Below the pieces are notes generated by a model. That model saw nothing but the letters and a program-made list of their open reading frames with translations. It was not told the origin of the DNA and searched no databases. Positions 1-6,871 of a stretch of DNA of 14,065 nt are shown here, one piece after another. This DNA is from Anaerolineales bacterium. GTDB lineage: Bacteria; Chloroflexota; Anaerolineae; Anaerolineales; JABWBV01. The stretch's first letter is position 1. Every line of letters begins with the position of its first letter. Both the position numbers and the translations under genes were made by a program. Where the stretch lies: contig JALUWE010000169.1 of the NCBI GenBank assembly GCA_027019845.1, positions 1 through 14,065 of the forward strand, given 5' to 3'.

Positions 1-630
1 CAAGGCAAACCGCACCAGCGCGGCGCGGGTCTTCAGGCCTAATTTTTCCATCCCCCGGCTGCGGTAGGTGTCCACCGTTTTGGAGCTAAGACGCAACTTT
101 TCCGCGATCTCCGCGCTGGTATGTCCCAACGCAACCAGGCGTAACACTTCCTGTTCGCGTTCGCTCAGCACTTCCCAGGGGTCCTGGTCGTCATTCGATC
201 TGGGAGCGATCACCTCGTCGATCAGCACCCGGGTCAACGAGGGATGCACGTACACATCCCCGCGTATGACCGCCCGCATGGCAGAGAGCAGTTCCACGTC
301 CGCGGCCTTTTTGAGGATGTAGCCCGACGCGCCTCCAGCCAGGGCCCGGCGCAGGTATTGGGGGTTGTCGTGCATGGTGAGCACCAGGATTTTGGCCTGC
401 GGCGCGGTCCGCCGCAGCGTGGGCAGGGCCTCCAGTCCCCCCAATCCAGGCATACTGAGATCGAGCAAGATCAGATCGGGCTGCAACTCTTCGGCCAGGG
501 CGAGCACAGCAAGGCCGGAGGAGGCCTCCCCAACCACCTGGAATTCAGGTTCGTTCTCCAGCAGCAAGCGCAAACCGGAGCGCAACACCGCGTGATCGTC
601 GGCCAGTAAAACGCGTTTTTTATCGCTCAC
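1..630 (-). CDS. NarL/FixJ-family response regulator (3' end cut by window)
   Basis: DNA-binding response regulator, expected to be phosphorylated by the kinase encoded just upstream. The 210 codons present translate as a receiver domain (about residues 5-120) with the acidic pair D11-D12, phospho-acceptor D57 in the segment LILLDLSMPG, T85 and K107 or K108. A LuxR-type helix-turn-helix follows (about 154-210, starting LSEREQEVLRL and including SSKTVDTYRSR). Family members are about 210-220 residues, so only a few C-terminal residues lie outside the window. The start is GTG at 630-628, overlapping the kinase stop as GTGA, with a GGAG ribosome-binding site at 641-638. All key receiver residues are present, so it should be phosphorylation-competent. 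Targets are unknown. Confidence 0.93.
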   Translation of the reverse strand, partial: MSDKKRVLLADDHAVLRSGLRLLLENEPEFQVVGEASSGLAVLALAEELQPDLILLDLSMPGLGGLEALPTLRRTAPQAKILVLTMHDNPQYLRRALAGGASGYILKKAADVELLSAMRAVIRGDVYVHPSLTRVLIDEVIAPRSNDDQDPWEVLSEREQEVLRLVALGHTSAEIAEKLRLSSKTVDTYRSRGMEKLGLKTRAALVRFAL

Positions 631-2075
631 GTGATTTCTCCGTTCTCTTCAGGCGTGAGGAGCGGAATGGACACGAAAACGCTGGTGCCTTTACCGGGGG
701 CGCTTTCGATGGTCATGCGCCCTTGCAGCAGCTCGGCTCGCTCGCGAATACCCAAAAGCCCCAAGTGGCCATTGGCGCTCACGGTCCCCGGGTCGAACCC
801 GATTCCGTCGTCTTCGATCACCGTGACCACGTCTCGCTGCCGGTGGTGGACGAGCACGCTGGCAGAGGTGGCCTGTGCGTGGCGGGCGACGTTGGTCAGG
901 GCTTCCTGGACGATGCGGTAAATCGCGGTTTCGATGATTTCGGGCAGCCGATTCTCGCCGATATGCACGGTCAGGTCGGCTTGAATGCGGTGCTGCCTTT
1001 GCCACTCTTGAACGAAACGGCCCAACGCGGCCTCCAACCCCAGATCGTCCAACGCGGCGGGCCGTAGTTGCACCGCCAGGTTGTGTACTTCGTCCAGTGT
1101 TTGGCTAAGCACCTGGCGCATGTTGGTGACTTGCTCCAGCAATTGCGGCTTTTCGCACACCGCTTCGATGTTGCGCAGGCTGACCATCAGAGAAGTCAGG
1201 CTTTGGGAGGTGCTGTCGTGCAGTTCGCGGGCGATGCGGCGGCGTTCGTCCTCCTGTGCGGCGATCACGCCTTCCAAAAGCTGGCGGCGCAATTGCTCAC
1301 GTTCGCGTTGCAATTCATCCGCACGGGCCAGTTCTGCGGTCATCTGATTGAAGGCCTCTGCCAGGTCTCCGATTTCATCGTCCGCCCAGCGGGGCACGCG
1401 TTGCGAAAAATCGCCTTTGGAAACCGCTTCGGTGGCAGAGACCAACGCCAGAATGGGGCGTGTGAGCAGCCAGGTCAGAAAAGTGGCGGCCAACAGGCTG
1501 GCGGTGAGCACCGCGACGATGGTCACAGAGAGTTGGGTGGTCAGGTTGGTGATGGTTTGCCGCAGGCTGGTATCCGACACCCCCACGCGGGCCACCCCAG
1601 CGCGCCCATCGAAGATCGGCACGGCTACATCCCACACCATGCCCTCGTTGGTTTGTAAGACGCGAGTGTTCTGAAAATCATCCCCCGCTGCCCAATTGGC
1701 ATCCAATAATTCAATGGGAAATTCATCGCCAAAGGTGTGTGCCAGCACCTCTCCCTGGGGATCGATGACGAAAATGTAGCGAATATCCTGATAGTTGGAC
1801 TGGGTCTCCAACAAAAGCTGGTGCAGAGCGTATAGGTCGTTGATCAAGATCAGGTCTGTGGCGCGGGCAGCCACATCGCGGGCCACCGAGACCCCCTGTT
1901 CTCGCGCTTTTTGCTCCAGCAATCGGATTTGCACGGCGCGGAATTGCAGCGTAAACGCTACGCTGAGCAGCAACGTACTGCCCAATACGATCCCGAAGAT
2001 TTTCGTGCGGATGCTGACGCTGCCCGCAAAGGCCCAAAACCATTGTGCCCAGTCGCGCCACCGGGAGGTCTTCAT
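627..2075 (-). CDS. Membrane sensor histidine kinase, HAMP-HisKA_3-HATPase
   Basis: Inner-membrane kinase of 482 residues. Membrane helix 1 spans about 26-45 and helix 2 about 184-204; between them is a roughly 140-residue extracytoplasmic sensing domain. A HAMP linker (about 205-257) leads to a HisKA_3 dimerisation domain with the phospho-accepting H286 in RRRIARELHDSTSQS. The HATPase domain has its N-box around N395 (EALTNVARHA), the G1 box DDGIGFD at 422-428 and a later G-rich box GLLGIRER at 439-446. HisKA_3 kinases pair with NarL/FixJ regulators, which matches the next gene. The ATG overlaps the stop of the upstream binding-protein gene as ATGA, and the stop overlaps the regulator's GTG, so the three genes are probably translationally coupled. 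The signal may be relayed by the binding protein; that is inference. Confidence 0.95.
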   Translation of the reverse strand: MKTSRWRDWAQWFWAFAGSVSIRTKIFGIVLGSTLLLSVAFTLQFRAVQIRLLEQKAREQGVSVARDVAARATDLILINDLYALHQLLLETQSNYQDIRYIFVIDPQGEVLAHTFGDEFPIELLDANWAAGDDFQNTRVLQTNEGMVWDVAVPIFDGRAGVARVGVSDTSLRQTITNLTTQLSVTIVAVLTASLLAATFLTWLLTRPILALVSATEAVSKGDFSQRVPRWADDEIGDLAEAFNQMTAELARADELQREREQLRRQLLEGVIAAQEDERRRIARELHDSTSQSLTSLMVSLRNIEAVCEKPQLLEQVTNMRQVLSQTLDEVHNLAVQLRPAALDDLGLEAALGRFVQEWQRQHRIQADLTVHIGENRLPEIIETAIYRIVQEALTNVARHAQATSASVLVHHRQRDVVTVIEDDGIGFDPGTVSANGHLGLLGIRERAELLQGRMTIESAPGKGTSVFVSIPLLTPEENGEIT

Positions 2076-3019
2076 TGCTTCACATCCAAAATGCTTTCCA
2101 CTGCGCTCGCCACCACTTCAGCGGTGCGGTAATCCTGATCCTGCACCATCACGAAACGGTCGTAGTCCAGCACGTCCAGGGCGCGCTGCCCGGCGGGATC
2201 GAGGTGCATCGAAAGCATGATTTCCTGTAATTCCACCTTAAGATGCGGGCTGATGTGCGGGCCTACCACGACCGGCGGCATCCCGAACGGCTCGGAGGTG
2301 TGAATCACTCGAATCCGGGAGGCCAGTTCTGGATCGCGCTTGAGCGCAAAATCGAGTACCAGCGCATCCACCGAAGCCCCATCTGCCACACCGTGCGCCA
2401 CCGCATAAATGGCGTCGTCGTGGCTGTAGGTGAAGAACGTGCGGGCAAAGAAGGTTTCCGGTCGCTCGCCCATTTGCTGCAAAAGATATGTGGGATACAC
2501 GCGCCCGGTGAAAGAAATCGGATCGGTGAAGGCAAATACTTTGCCGCGTAAATCTTCCATAGACTGCACCAGGCTGCCGGCAGACACAATCACCTTCGCC
2601 CGGTAGGTAACTTTGCCGTCTACTTGCGGCGCGGCCAGTAACTGCAACCCAAACTGCCGCCCGGCCAGATACGAACTGGTACACACAAACGCCACGTCCA
2701 CCTCCCCCGCAACCAACAGATCGTTGATTTCGCTGTACGTGCGTCGCTGCACCACTTCCACCGGGCGTCCCAGGGCACTTTCCAGATATTCGAGTAACGG
2801 TGCATAGCTCTCAGCCAGGCCTTGCGGGGAAATGACCGCGGCAATGGCTACTTTCAACGGCTTGATCTCACCGCTTTTTGCCTGGGGCAGGGGGGCACGA
2901 TTATCCAGGTTGATGTATGGCGCGCCATACGCTGGAAGAGGCGACACACACCCTGAGAGCGCCATCCCGCCCAGCAGAAGGACAGAGAAATACGCTATCC
3001 ACCGTGTTTTCTTTACCAT
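2072..3019 (-). CDS. PhnD-like periplasmic substrate-binding lipoprotein
   Basis: A 315-residue solute-binding protein of the phosphate/phosphite/phosphonate (PhnD, type 2 periplasmic binding) class. A signal peptide with a hydrophobic core at about 7-22 ends in the lipobox LSGC, so C24 would be lipidated and the protein tethered outside the membrane. The mature part shows family features: KVAIAAVISP at 56-65, EVDVAFVCTSSYL near 106-118 and the hinge-like segment LRGKVFAFTDPISFTGR at 157-173. A GGGAG ribosome-binding site sits 7 bases before the ATG. It is the first gene of a minus-strand unit with the kinase and regulator genes. No permease or ATPase gene adjoins it in the window, so a sensing role for the kinase seems more likely than uptake. 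The ligand is unknown; an oxyanion such as phosphate or phosphonate is only a family-level guess. Confidence 0.88.
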   Translation of the reverse strand: MVKKTRWIAYFSVLLLGGMALSGCVSPLPAYGAPYINLDNRAPLPQAKSGEIKPLKVAIAAVISPQGLAESYAPLLEYLESALGRPVEVVQRRTYSEINDLLVAGEVDVAFVCTSSYLAGRQFGLQLLAAPQVDGKVTYRAKVIVSAGSLVQSMEDLRGKVFAFTDPISFTGRVYPTYLLQQMGERPETFFARTFFTYSHDDAIYAVAHGVADGASVDALVLDFALKRDPELASRIRVIHTSEPFGMPPVVVGPHISPHLKVELQEIMLSMHLDPAGQRALDVLDYDRFVMVQDQDYRTAEVVASAVESILDVKQ

Positions 3020-3138
3020 TTACTTGCTCCCACGCATACAACTGCAAAAATCGCTGACTTTCGGCTTTGTTGGCTTTGGTGGTCCCTATTACAGGTCTTA
3101 CACAGTTCATGCCTTCTGAGCGACCGGCTGTTGCTTGC

Positions 3139-3214
3139 GTCATTCTGAGCGACAGCGAAGAATCTCGGCGGTGGTGAGGGAGATTCTTCGGTCGCTACGC
3201 TCCCTCAGAATGAC
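3139..3214. repeat. 76-bp imperfect palindrome with GTCATTCTGAG ends
   Basis: The ends GTCATTCTGAG (3139-3149) and CTCAGAATGAC (3204-3214) are perfect inverted repeats. Inside, GCGAAGAATCTC (3155-3166) pairs with GAGATTCTTCG (3180-3190), with a 2-base bulge beyond it. The whole could fold as one long hairpin. A half copy lies at 13917-13985. It looks like a dispersed non-coding palindromic element in the spacer upstream of the binding-protein gene. I see no coding sequence in it. Confidence 0.75.
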
Positions 3215-3309
3215 ATCAAGTGGCCGGTTTCGAAGATATTCGAAGAGCTAACCTACAGGCCTATTCAGGCACGTGATTGCGAAGCGGCGTTTTTCCGCTC
3301 AGGGTTAGG

Positions 3310-3431
3310 ACTTACGCACTTGAAAAGTCGCACCCAGACCTCACAGGTCTCGAAGCGCATGGAGACGCCCGGATGCAAAAATCTTCCTGCATCGTGTGGT
3401 AGTAGACCTGTGAGGTCCCAACTGCGTAAGT
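3310..3431. mobile_element. MITE-like 122-bp inverted-repeat element
   Basis: The terminal inverted repeats are 13 bp with one mismatch: ACTTACGCACTTG (3310-3322) and CAACTGCGTAAGT (3419-3431). Internally, GACCTCACAGGTCT (3337-3350) is the perfect reverse complement of AGACCTGTGAGGTC (3404-3417). The element has no open frame of useful size, so it fits a non-autonomous miniature element mobilised by a transposase elsewhere. I could not identify a convincing target-site duplication. A shorter degenerate relative lies at 13820-13869. The rest of the 3020-3507 spacer, apart from this element and the 3139-3214 palindrome, shows nothing I can name. Confidence 0.65.
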
Positions 3432-3507
3432 ACTGTCAGTTTAAGGCCATCCGGCAGGGATTTCCAGGTACAAATGTCCCCAGCGCGGGATGACAAGTGC
3501 CCTCCCT

Positions 3508-4107
3508 TCAAGCCGTCTTCTTCGGTTTACGGGCGATCAATTGCTCGATCCACCGCGGGCGGTCGGCATACTTGCGTTTGCCGGGAACAACGCGGTGAAA
3601 CAGAATCTCGAAATCGCCAAAAGCGTCCAGCAGTTCACCGGGCTTCAGATGGTACGGCGAGGGATGATCTGCATGGGGGGACGAAACAAACGACTCGAAG
3701 ACCAACACACCACCCGGCTTCAACCCCCTGCGGTATTGCGTGAATGTGGAGCGGATCAAAAAGCGAAAGTTGAGCACCAGATCAAAATGGTTTTCCGGCA
3801 GCCACAGCCGTGACAGGTCGTACACCACTGCGGCGAAATTGCCCCCGTTCTGGCGGGCGCGTTCCATAGCCAGGCGCAACCCGACCAGGGACACGTCCAA
3901 CGCCAGCACATTCAGCCCGCGCCGGGCAAGAAACAACCCGTTCGTGCCCACTCCCGCGGCAGCATCCAGGGCACAGCCGGATTTTGGCAGCAACCAAAGG
4001 TGGTCCATCAGCAGCTGCGCGGGTGGTTTTGCCAGCCAGCCCTGCCCATCCCGGCCATAACGTGCATTCCAACGTAAAGCGTCTTGATTTTCGATTTCGG
4101 CTCCCAA
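3508..4107 (-). CDS. Class I SAM-dependent methyltransferase
   Basis: Small soluble methyltransferase of the Rossmann-fold class I type, resembling TehB/UbiE-like domains. Numbering from the proposed TTG start, it has a family-typical N-terminal segment DALRWNARYGRDG (9-21), then motif I ALDAAAGVGTNGLFLARRG (46-64) for S-adenosylmethionine, the acidic LALDVS after it, and a motif near FDLVLNF (108-114). KPGGVLVFESF (130-140) gives the late strand of the fold. The substrate cannot be told. The frame is open up to an ATG at 4362, but in-frame sequence upstream of about 4120 overlaps, out of frame, a recognisable sensor N-terminus and reads like non-native protein. I therefore place the start near 4107. 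ATG at 4173 is the alternative, and no clear ribosome-binding site decides between them. Confidence 0.75.
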   Translation of the reverse strand: MGAEIENQDALRWNARYGRDGQGWLAKPPAQLLMDHLWLLPKSGCALDAAAGVGTNGLFLARRGLNVLALDVSLVGLRLAMERARQNGGNFAAVVYDLSRLWLPENHFDLVLNFRFLIRSTFTQYRRGLKPGGVLVFESFVSSPHADHPSPYHLKPGELLDAFGDFEILFHRVVPGKRKYADRPRWIEQLIARKPKKTA

Positions 4108-4118
4108 TTCGTAACTGC

Positions 4119-4328
4119 TCAGCCAGTAAGTTGCGCCCGTTGCAGATAGCCTTCGATCTGCCCGGCGCGCCATTGCAGATCGGCGCGGGTGTTGTCCAGC
4201 GATTTGGCCTGCAACGCGCGGCTGGTCGTCCAGTTGCCGTATAATCCAGTGCCGATCAGGGGCACCAGCACAGTAACCAAAAAAGCGATCACCAGCCGGG
4301 TACAAATGCGGATTTTCGTCGTGGATAT
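4119..4328 (-). pseudogene. Remnant N-terminus of a membrane sensor protein
   Basis: In a minus-strand frame different from the methyltransferase, codons from ATA at 4328 to TGA at 4119 read ISTTKIRICTRLVIAFLVTV and continue with a segment PLIGTGLYGNW, then ALQAKSLDNTRADLQWRAGQ, ending about 12 residues later. This looks like the start of a histidine kinase or diguanylate cyclase: a short basic N-terminus, a membrane helix (about residues 12-30) and the first amphipathic helix of a Cache-type sensor domain. There is no ATG, but ATA at the expected place lies 9 bases after AAGG, as if an ATG start was lost. The frame stops where the methyltransferase begins, so the rest of the sensor has been deleted or replaced. 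Family assignment is from pattern recognition only. Confidence 0.55.
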
Positions 4329-4361
4329 TGTAATTGACCTTACGCCTTGTGCTTAAACACA

Positions 4362-4396
4362 TCCTTCCCTGACCGTGTTGTGAGATCAGGGAAGGA
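4362..4396. promoter_or_regulatory. 11-bp perfect inverted repeat
   Basis: TCCTTCCCTGA (4362-4372) and TCAGGGAAGGA (4386-4396) are perfect reverse complements separated by 13 bases. The repeat lies between the divergent methyltransferase/sensor remnant and rpsT, where a terminator is not expected because both neighbours read away from it, and there is no T-run. It could be an operator for the leftward unit or a relic of a mobile element. A smaller repeat, GTCATGC/GCATGAC, follows at 4419-4441. Confidence 0.45.
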
Positions 4397-4493
4397 CGCC
4401 GGGAGGGAGCTATGGCAAGTCATGCGTGGGCTGAGCATGACCTGGTCGTACTAACGACGGTTAAATTATCCCAGCCCTTCTCAAAATAAAATA

Positions 4494-4528
4494 GGGACAA
4501 ATGTCCCTGTTTTTTCGGGACAATTGTC
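4494..4528. promoter_or_regulatory. Two tandem GGGACA-type palindromes
   Basis: GGGACAAATGTCCC (4494-4507) is a perfect 14-bp palindrome. A second, related site follows at 4517-4528, where GGGACAATTGTC contains the perfect palindrome GACAATTGTC (4519-4528). A T-run (4510-4515) separates them and an A-rich stretch lies to the left. The first could be read as a small bidirectional terminator, but no gene ends here on either strand. Paired related palindromes in a divergent promoter region fit binding sites for a dimeric regulator better. The sequence ACAAATGTCCC recurs once, at 3470-3480, on the other side of the methyltransferase gene. Confidence 0.45.
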
Positions 4529-4612
4529 ATGAGCGGGGAAGGAGGCAGCGTGGAGGGTAAGCAGGGCGTTTCATCGAAACATTGAAAAGCCCTGGTCACA
4601 CTTGCGAAAGTC

Positions 4613-4641
4613 TGGACAAAATTCCGCCTCTCATGTACAAT
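4613..4641 (+). promoter_or_regulatory. Sigma-70-type promoter for rpsT
   Basis: TGGACA (4613-4618) as the -35 box and TACAAT (4636-4641) as the -10 box are separated by exactly 17 bases. Transcription would start near 4648, leaving a leader of about 40 bases before the rpsT start. The boxes differ from TTGACA/TATAAT by one base each. This fits the strong promoter expected for a ribosomal protein gene. Confidence 0.7.
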
Positions 4642-4688
4642 CACCAGCCGAATGAGAACAGGAATCAACCTTGATTTGGAGAGCAGCA

Positions 4689-4964
4689 TTGGCTAACACA
4701 AAATCCGCACTCAAACGCATACGCCAGAATCAAAAGCGCCGGTTGCGCAACCGCTACTTTCGCGGGCGCGCCCGTAAATTCGTCAAAAAAGCCCGTATGG
4801 CTCTCGCCAGCCAGGATTTGGAGGCGGCGCGCGCCGCCATCACCGAGGCGGTCAGCGCGTTGGACAAGGCCGCGGAAAAAGGCATTCTGCACAAGAACAA
4901 CGCGGCACGGCGCAAGAGCCGGCTGATGAAACAACTGGCCGCGCTTGAAAAACAAAACGCGTAA
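4689..4964 (+). CDS. rpsT: 30S ribosomal protein S20
   Basis: Primary rRNA-binding protein of the small ribosomal subunit, 91 residues, the usual family length. From the TTG start it reads as MANTKSALKRIRQNQKRRLR with the typical basic N-terminus, and continues with the helical, Lys/Arg-rich family pattern including AARRKSRLMKQLAAL near the end. The TTG at 4689 is chosen over the ATT/ATG-like codons further up because family members begin with this Ala-Asn-(Thr/Ile)-Lys-Ser sequence and GGAG (4678-4681) sits 7 bases before it. It has its own promoter (4613-4641) and is followed by a terminator at 4997-5023. The non-ATG start may temper its expression. Confidence 0.95.
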   Translation: MANTKSALKRIRQNQKRRLRNRYFRGRARKFVKKARMALASQDLEAARAAITEAVSALDKAAEKGILHKNNAARRKSRLMKQLAALEKQNA

Positions 4965-4996
4965 TTTCAAAACGTTTGTCCTTTGTCCACACCCCC

Positions 4997-5023
4997 GCGG
5001 GAGCCGCTGTGCTCCCGCTTTTT
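4997..5023 (+). terminator. Rho-independent terminator between rpsT and argS
   Basis: GCGGGAGC (4997-5004) and GCTCCCGC (5011-5018) form a perfect 8-bp GC-rich stem with a 6-base loop, followed at once by five Ts (5019-5023). It should end rpsT transcripts. The argS start codon lies only 13 bases beyond the T-run, so the structure sits inside what must be the argS leader if argS is read from upstream. Confidence 0.85.
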
Positions 5024-5036
5024 GTGCGTACTCGTG

Positions 5037-6800
5037 ATGTTCGATCAAGAAAAACAAGCCGTCGAAGAGCAGATCATCGCCTACCTCAGCGAAAACGACA
5101 TCCCGCTGCCGGATGAGATTTCGTGGCTGCCGATCCCCTTCTCTGGGGAGTGGGGCATTTCGACCACATTCTTCAAAACCGCGGCCCAGGAAGCCCGCGC
5201 CGGCAAACGGGTGAACGTCCCCCAGCGGGCGCAGGAGATCGCCGCGGGCGTGGCGGCCCGCATTGGCACGCCGCCCGGCTTCAGCCGCGTGGAGGCCGTG
5301 CGCGGGTATCTGAACCTGTATTTCTCGGCCCACCAGTTCAGCCGGCGGGTCGTGGACACCGTGCTCGAGCAGGGGGAAACGTTCGGCCACGGCGCGGCGA
5401 AGGGCGAACAGGTCATGGTGGAATACTCGCAGCCCAACACGCACAAACCGCTGCACGTCGGGCACCTGCGCAACATGATCTTCGGCGCGGCCATCTGCAA
5501 CCTGCTGGAGGCCGCGGGGTACCAGGTGGTGCGCGCCAACTATCCCGGCGACACCGGCCTGCACGTGATCAAATGGATGTGGAACTACCTCGAAAATCAC
5601 GCCGGAGAAGAGCCGGGGGAGGACAAAATCCAATGGATGGGCGACATCTACACCGAGGCCAACCAACTACTCGAAGAAAACCCCGAGCTGGAAAGCGAGA
5701 TGCGCGCCCTGTTCCGCCGCTGGGAGGCGCGCGACCCCGAAATCATGTCCCTGTGGGAGAAGACGCGTGCGTGGTCCCTGGATGGATTCGAGCAGGCCTA
5801 TCGCACGCTGGGCATCCGGTTCGACATTTACTATTTTCAGAGCGAGGTGGAAGAAGCGGGCAAACAGATCGTGGAGGAGCTGATCGCCCGCGGGCTGGCC
5901 ATCGACGAGCGCCCTGAGGGCCCGGTCATCGTGCGGTTGGACGATCTGTTGGGGCTGAAGGAGGAAAAGTACCGCGTTATGGTGGTGCTGCGCTCGGACA
6001 GCACTTCGCTGTATTCCACCTGGGACCTGGCCCTGGCGGTGCGCAAATTCCAAGACTTCGACCTGGCGAAATCGATCTACGTGATCGACGTGCGCCAGTC
6101 TTTGCACCTGCAACAGGTGTTCAAAACCCTGGAACTGATGGGCTACCCCTGGGCCGACCGGCTGTACCACCTGCCCTACGAGATCGTCAACCTGCCCGGC
6201 AACATCACCATGAAATCTCGCGAGGGCACCATCGTGCGGCTGGAGGATTTCATCCGCGAGGCCGTCCGCCGGGCGCGGGAGATCGTGGAGGAGAAGAACC
6301 CGGCCCTGCGCGCGGAGGAAAAGGACGCGGTCGCCCGCGCGGTGGCGCTGGGCGCCATCAAATACCCCCTGCTGGCGCGCGATAACACCAAGATCGCCAC
6401 CTTCGACTGGCAAACCGCGCTGGACTTCAACGGCCAGGCCGCGCCCTACATCCAATACGCACACGTGCGCGCCAACAGCATCCTGCGCAAACTCGAACAA
6501 CCCATCCCCGGCCCCATCACCCCGCAACACGAGCTGCACCCCGCCGAGATCGAGTTGATCGAGACCATTTCCCGGCTGCCAGACGAAATTCAAAAGGCCG
6601 CCGCGGAATACAAAACCCTGCCGGTCGCCAACCTGGCGTACAACCTGGCGCGCGCCTTCAGCGATTTCTACCACCATTGCCCGGTGCTGACCGCGGAGCC
6701 GCAAGTGCGCAACTTCCGCATCCGCCTGGTGGTGGCCGCGCGGCAGGCCATCGCCAACCTGCTGAACATCCTGGGCATCCCCGCGCCAGAGCGGATGTAG
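5037..6800 (+). CDS. argS: Arginyl-tRNA synthetase
   Basis: Cytoplasmic class I aminoacyl-tRNA synthetase that charges tRNA-Arg with arginine using ATP; 587 residues from the ATG used here, normal for the family. Visible features are an N-terminal additional domain (about 1-110), the signature NTHKPLHVGHLRN with the HIGH-equivalent HVGH at 140-143, the motif ANYPGDTGLHVIKW (167-180), the KMSK-equivalent loop MKSREG at 392-397, and a C-terminal all-helical anticodon-binding domain ending NLLNILGIPAPERM. The frame is open back to TTG at 4983, but that would put the terminator hairpin inside the coding region and add 18 residues unlike the family. ATG at 5037 (or GTG at 5034) is preferred. No ribosome-binding site is seen before it, which is odd beside the good sites of its neighbours. 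Confidence 0.95.
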   Translation: MFDQEKQAVEEQIIAYLSENDIPLPDEISWLPIPFSGEWGISTTFFKTAAQEARAGKRVNVPQRAQEIAAGVAARIGTPPGFSRVEAVRGYLNLYFSAHQFSRRVVDTVLEQGETFGHGAAKGEQVMVEYSQPNTHKPLHVGHLRNMIFGAAICNLLEAAGYQVVRANYPGDTGLHVIKWMWNYLENHAGEEPGEDKIQWMGDIYTEANQLLEENPELESEMRALFRRWEARDPEIMSLWEKTRAWSLDGFEQAYRTLGIRFDIYYFQSEVEEAGKQIVEELIARGLAIDERPEGPVIVRLDDLLGLKEEKYRVMVVLRSDSTSLYSTWDLALAVRKFQDFDLAKSIYVIDVRQSLHLQQVFKTLELMGYPWADRLYHLPYEIVNLPGNITMKSREGTIVRLEDFIREAVRRAREIVEEKNPALRAEEKDAVARAVALGAIKYPLLARDNTKIATFDWQTALDFNGQAAPYIQYAHVRANSILRKLEQPIPGPITPQHELHPAEIELIETISRLPDEIQKAAAEYKTLPVANLAYNLARAFSDFYHHCPVLTAEPQVRNFRIRLVVAARQAIANLLNILGIPAPERM

Positions 6801-6871
6801 GCGTAAAGGCGCGCATTCGCGTCATTCGATGCAGACAACGCCGTTCGATACAAACCACAAGGAGTTCATCC

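Noticed and set aside
3139..3431. CRISPR-like array
   Set aside because: The repeats are inverted, not direct with regular spacers, and no cas genes are present.
4362..4396. Rho-independent terminator
   Set aside because: The stem has no T-run on either side and lies between divergent genes, so there is nothing to terminate.
4983..5036. N-terminal extension of argS from TTG at 4983
   Set aside because: It would be encoded by the rpsT terminator hairpin and adds 18 residues unlike arginyl-tRNA synthetases.
4665..5666. 333-codon minus-strand open frame across rpsT and the 5' part of argS
   Set aside because: Overlaps two certain genes and their terminator on the other strand; composition is that of an antisense shadow.
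5667..6704. 345-codon minus-strand open frame inside argS
   Set aside because: Fully antisense to a clear argS; repetitive Gln/Val/Arg composition and no recognisable domain.
6677..6871. 65-residue N-terminal extension of the COG2403 protein into argS
   Set aside because: It overlaps argS out of frame, while ATG 6872 has a strong AAGGAG site and begins the expected Rossmann-like segment.
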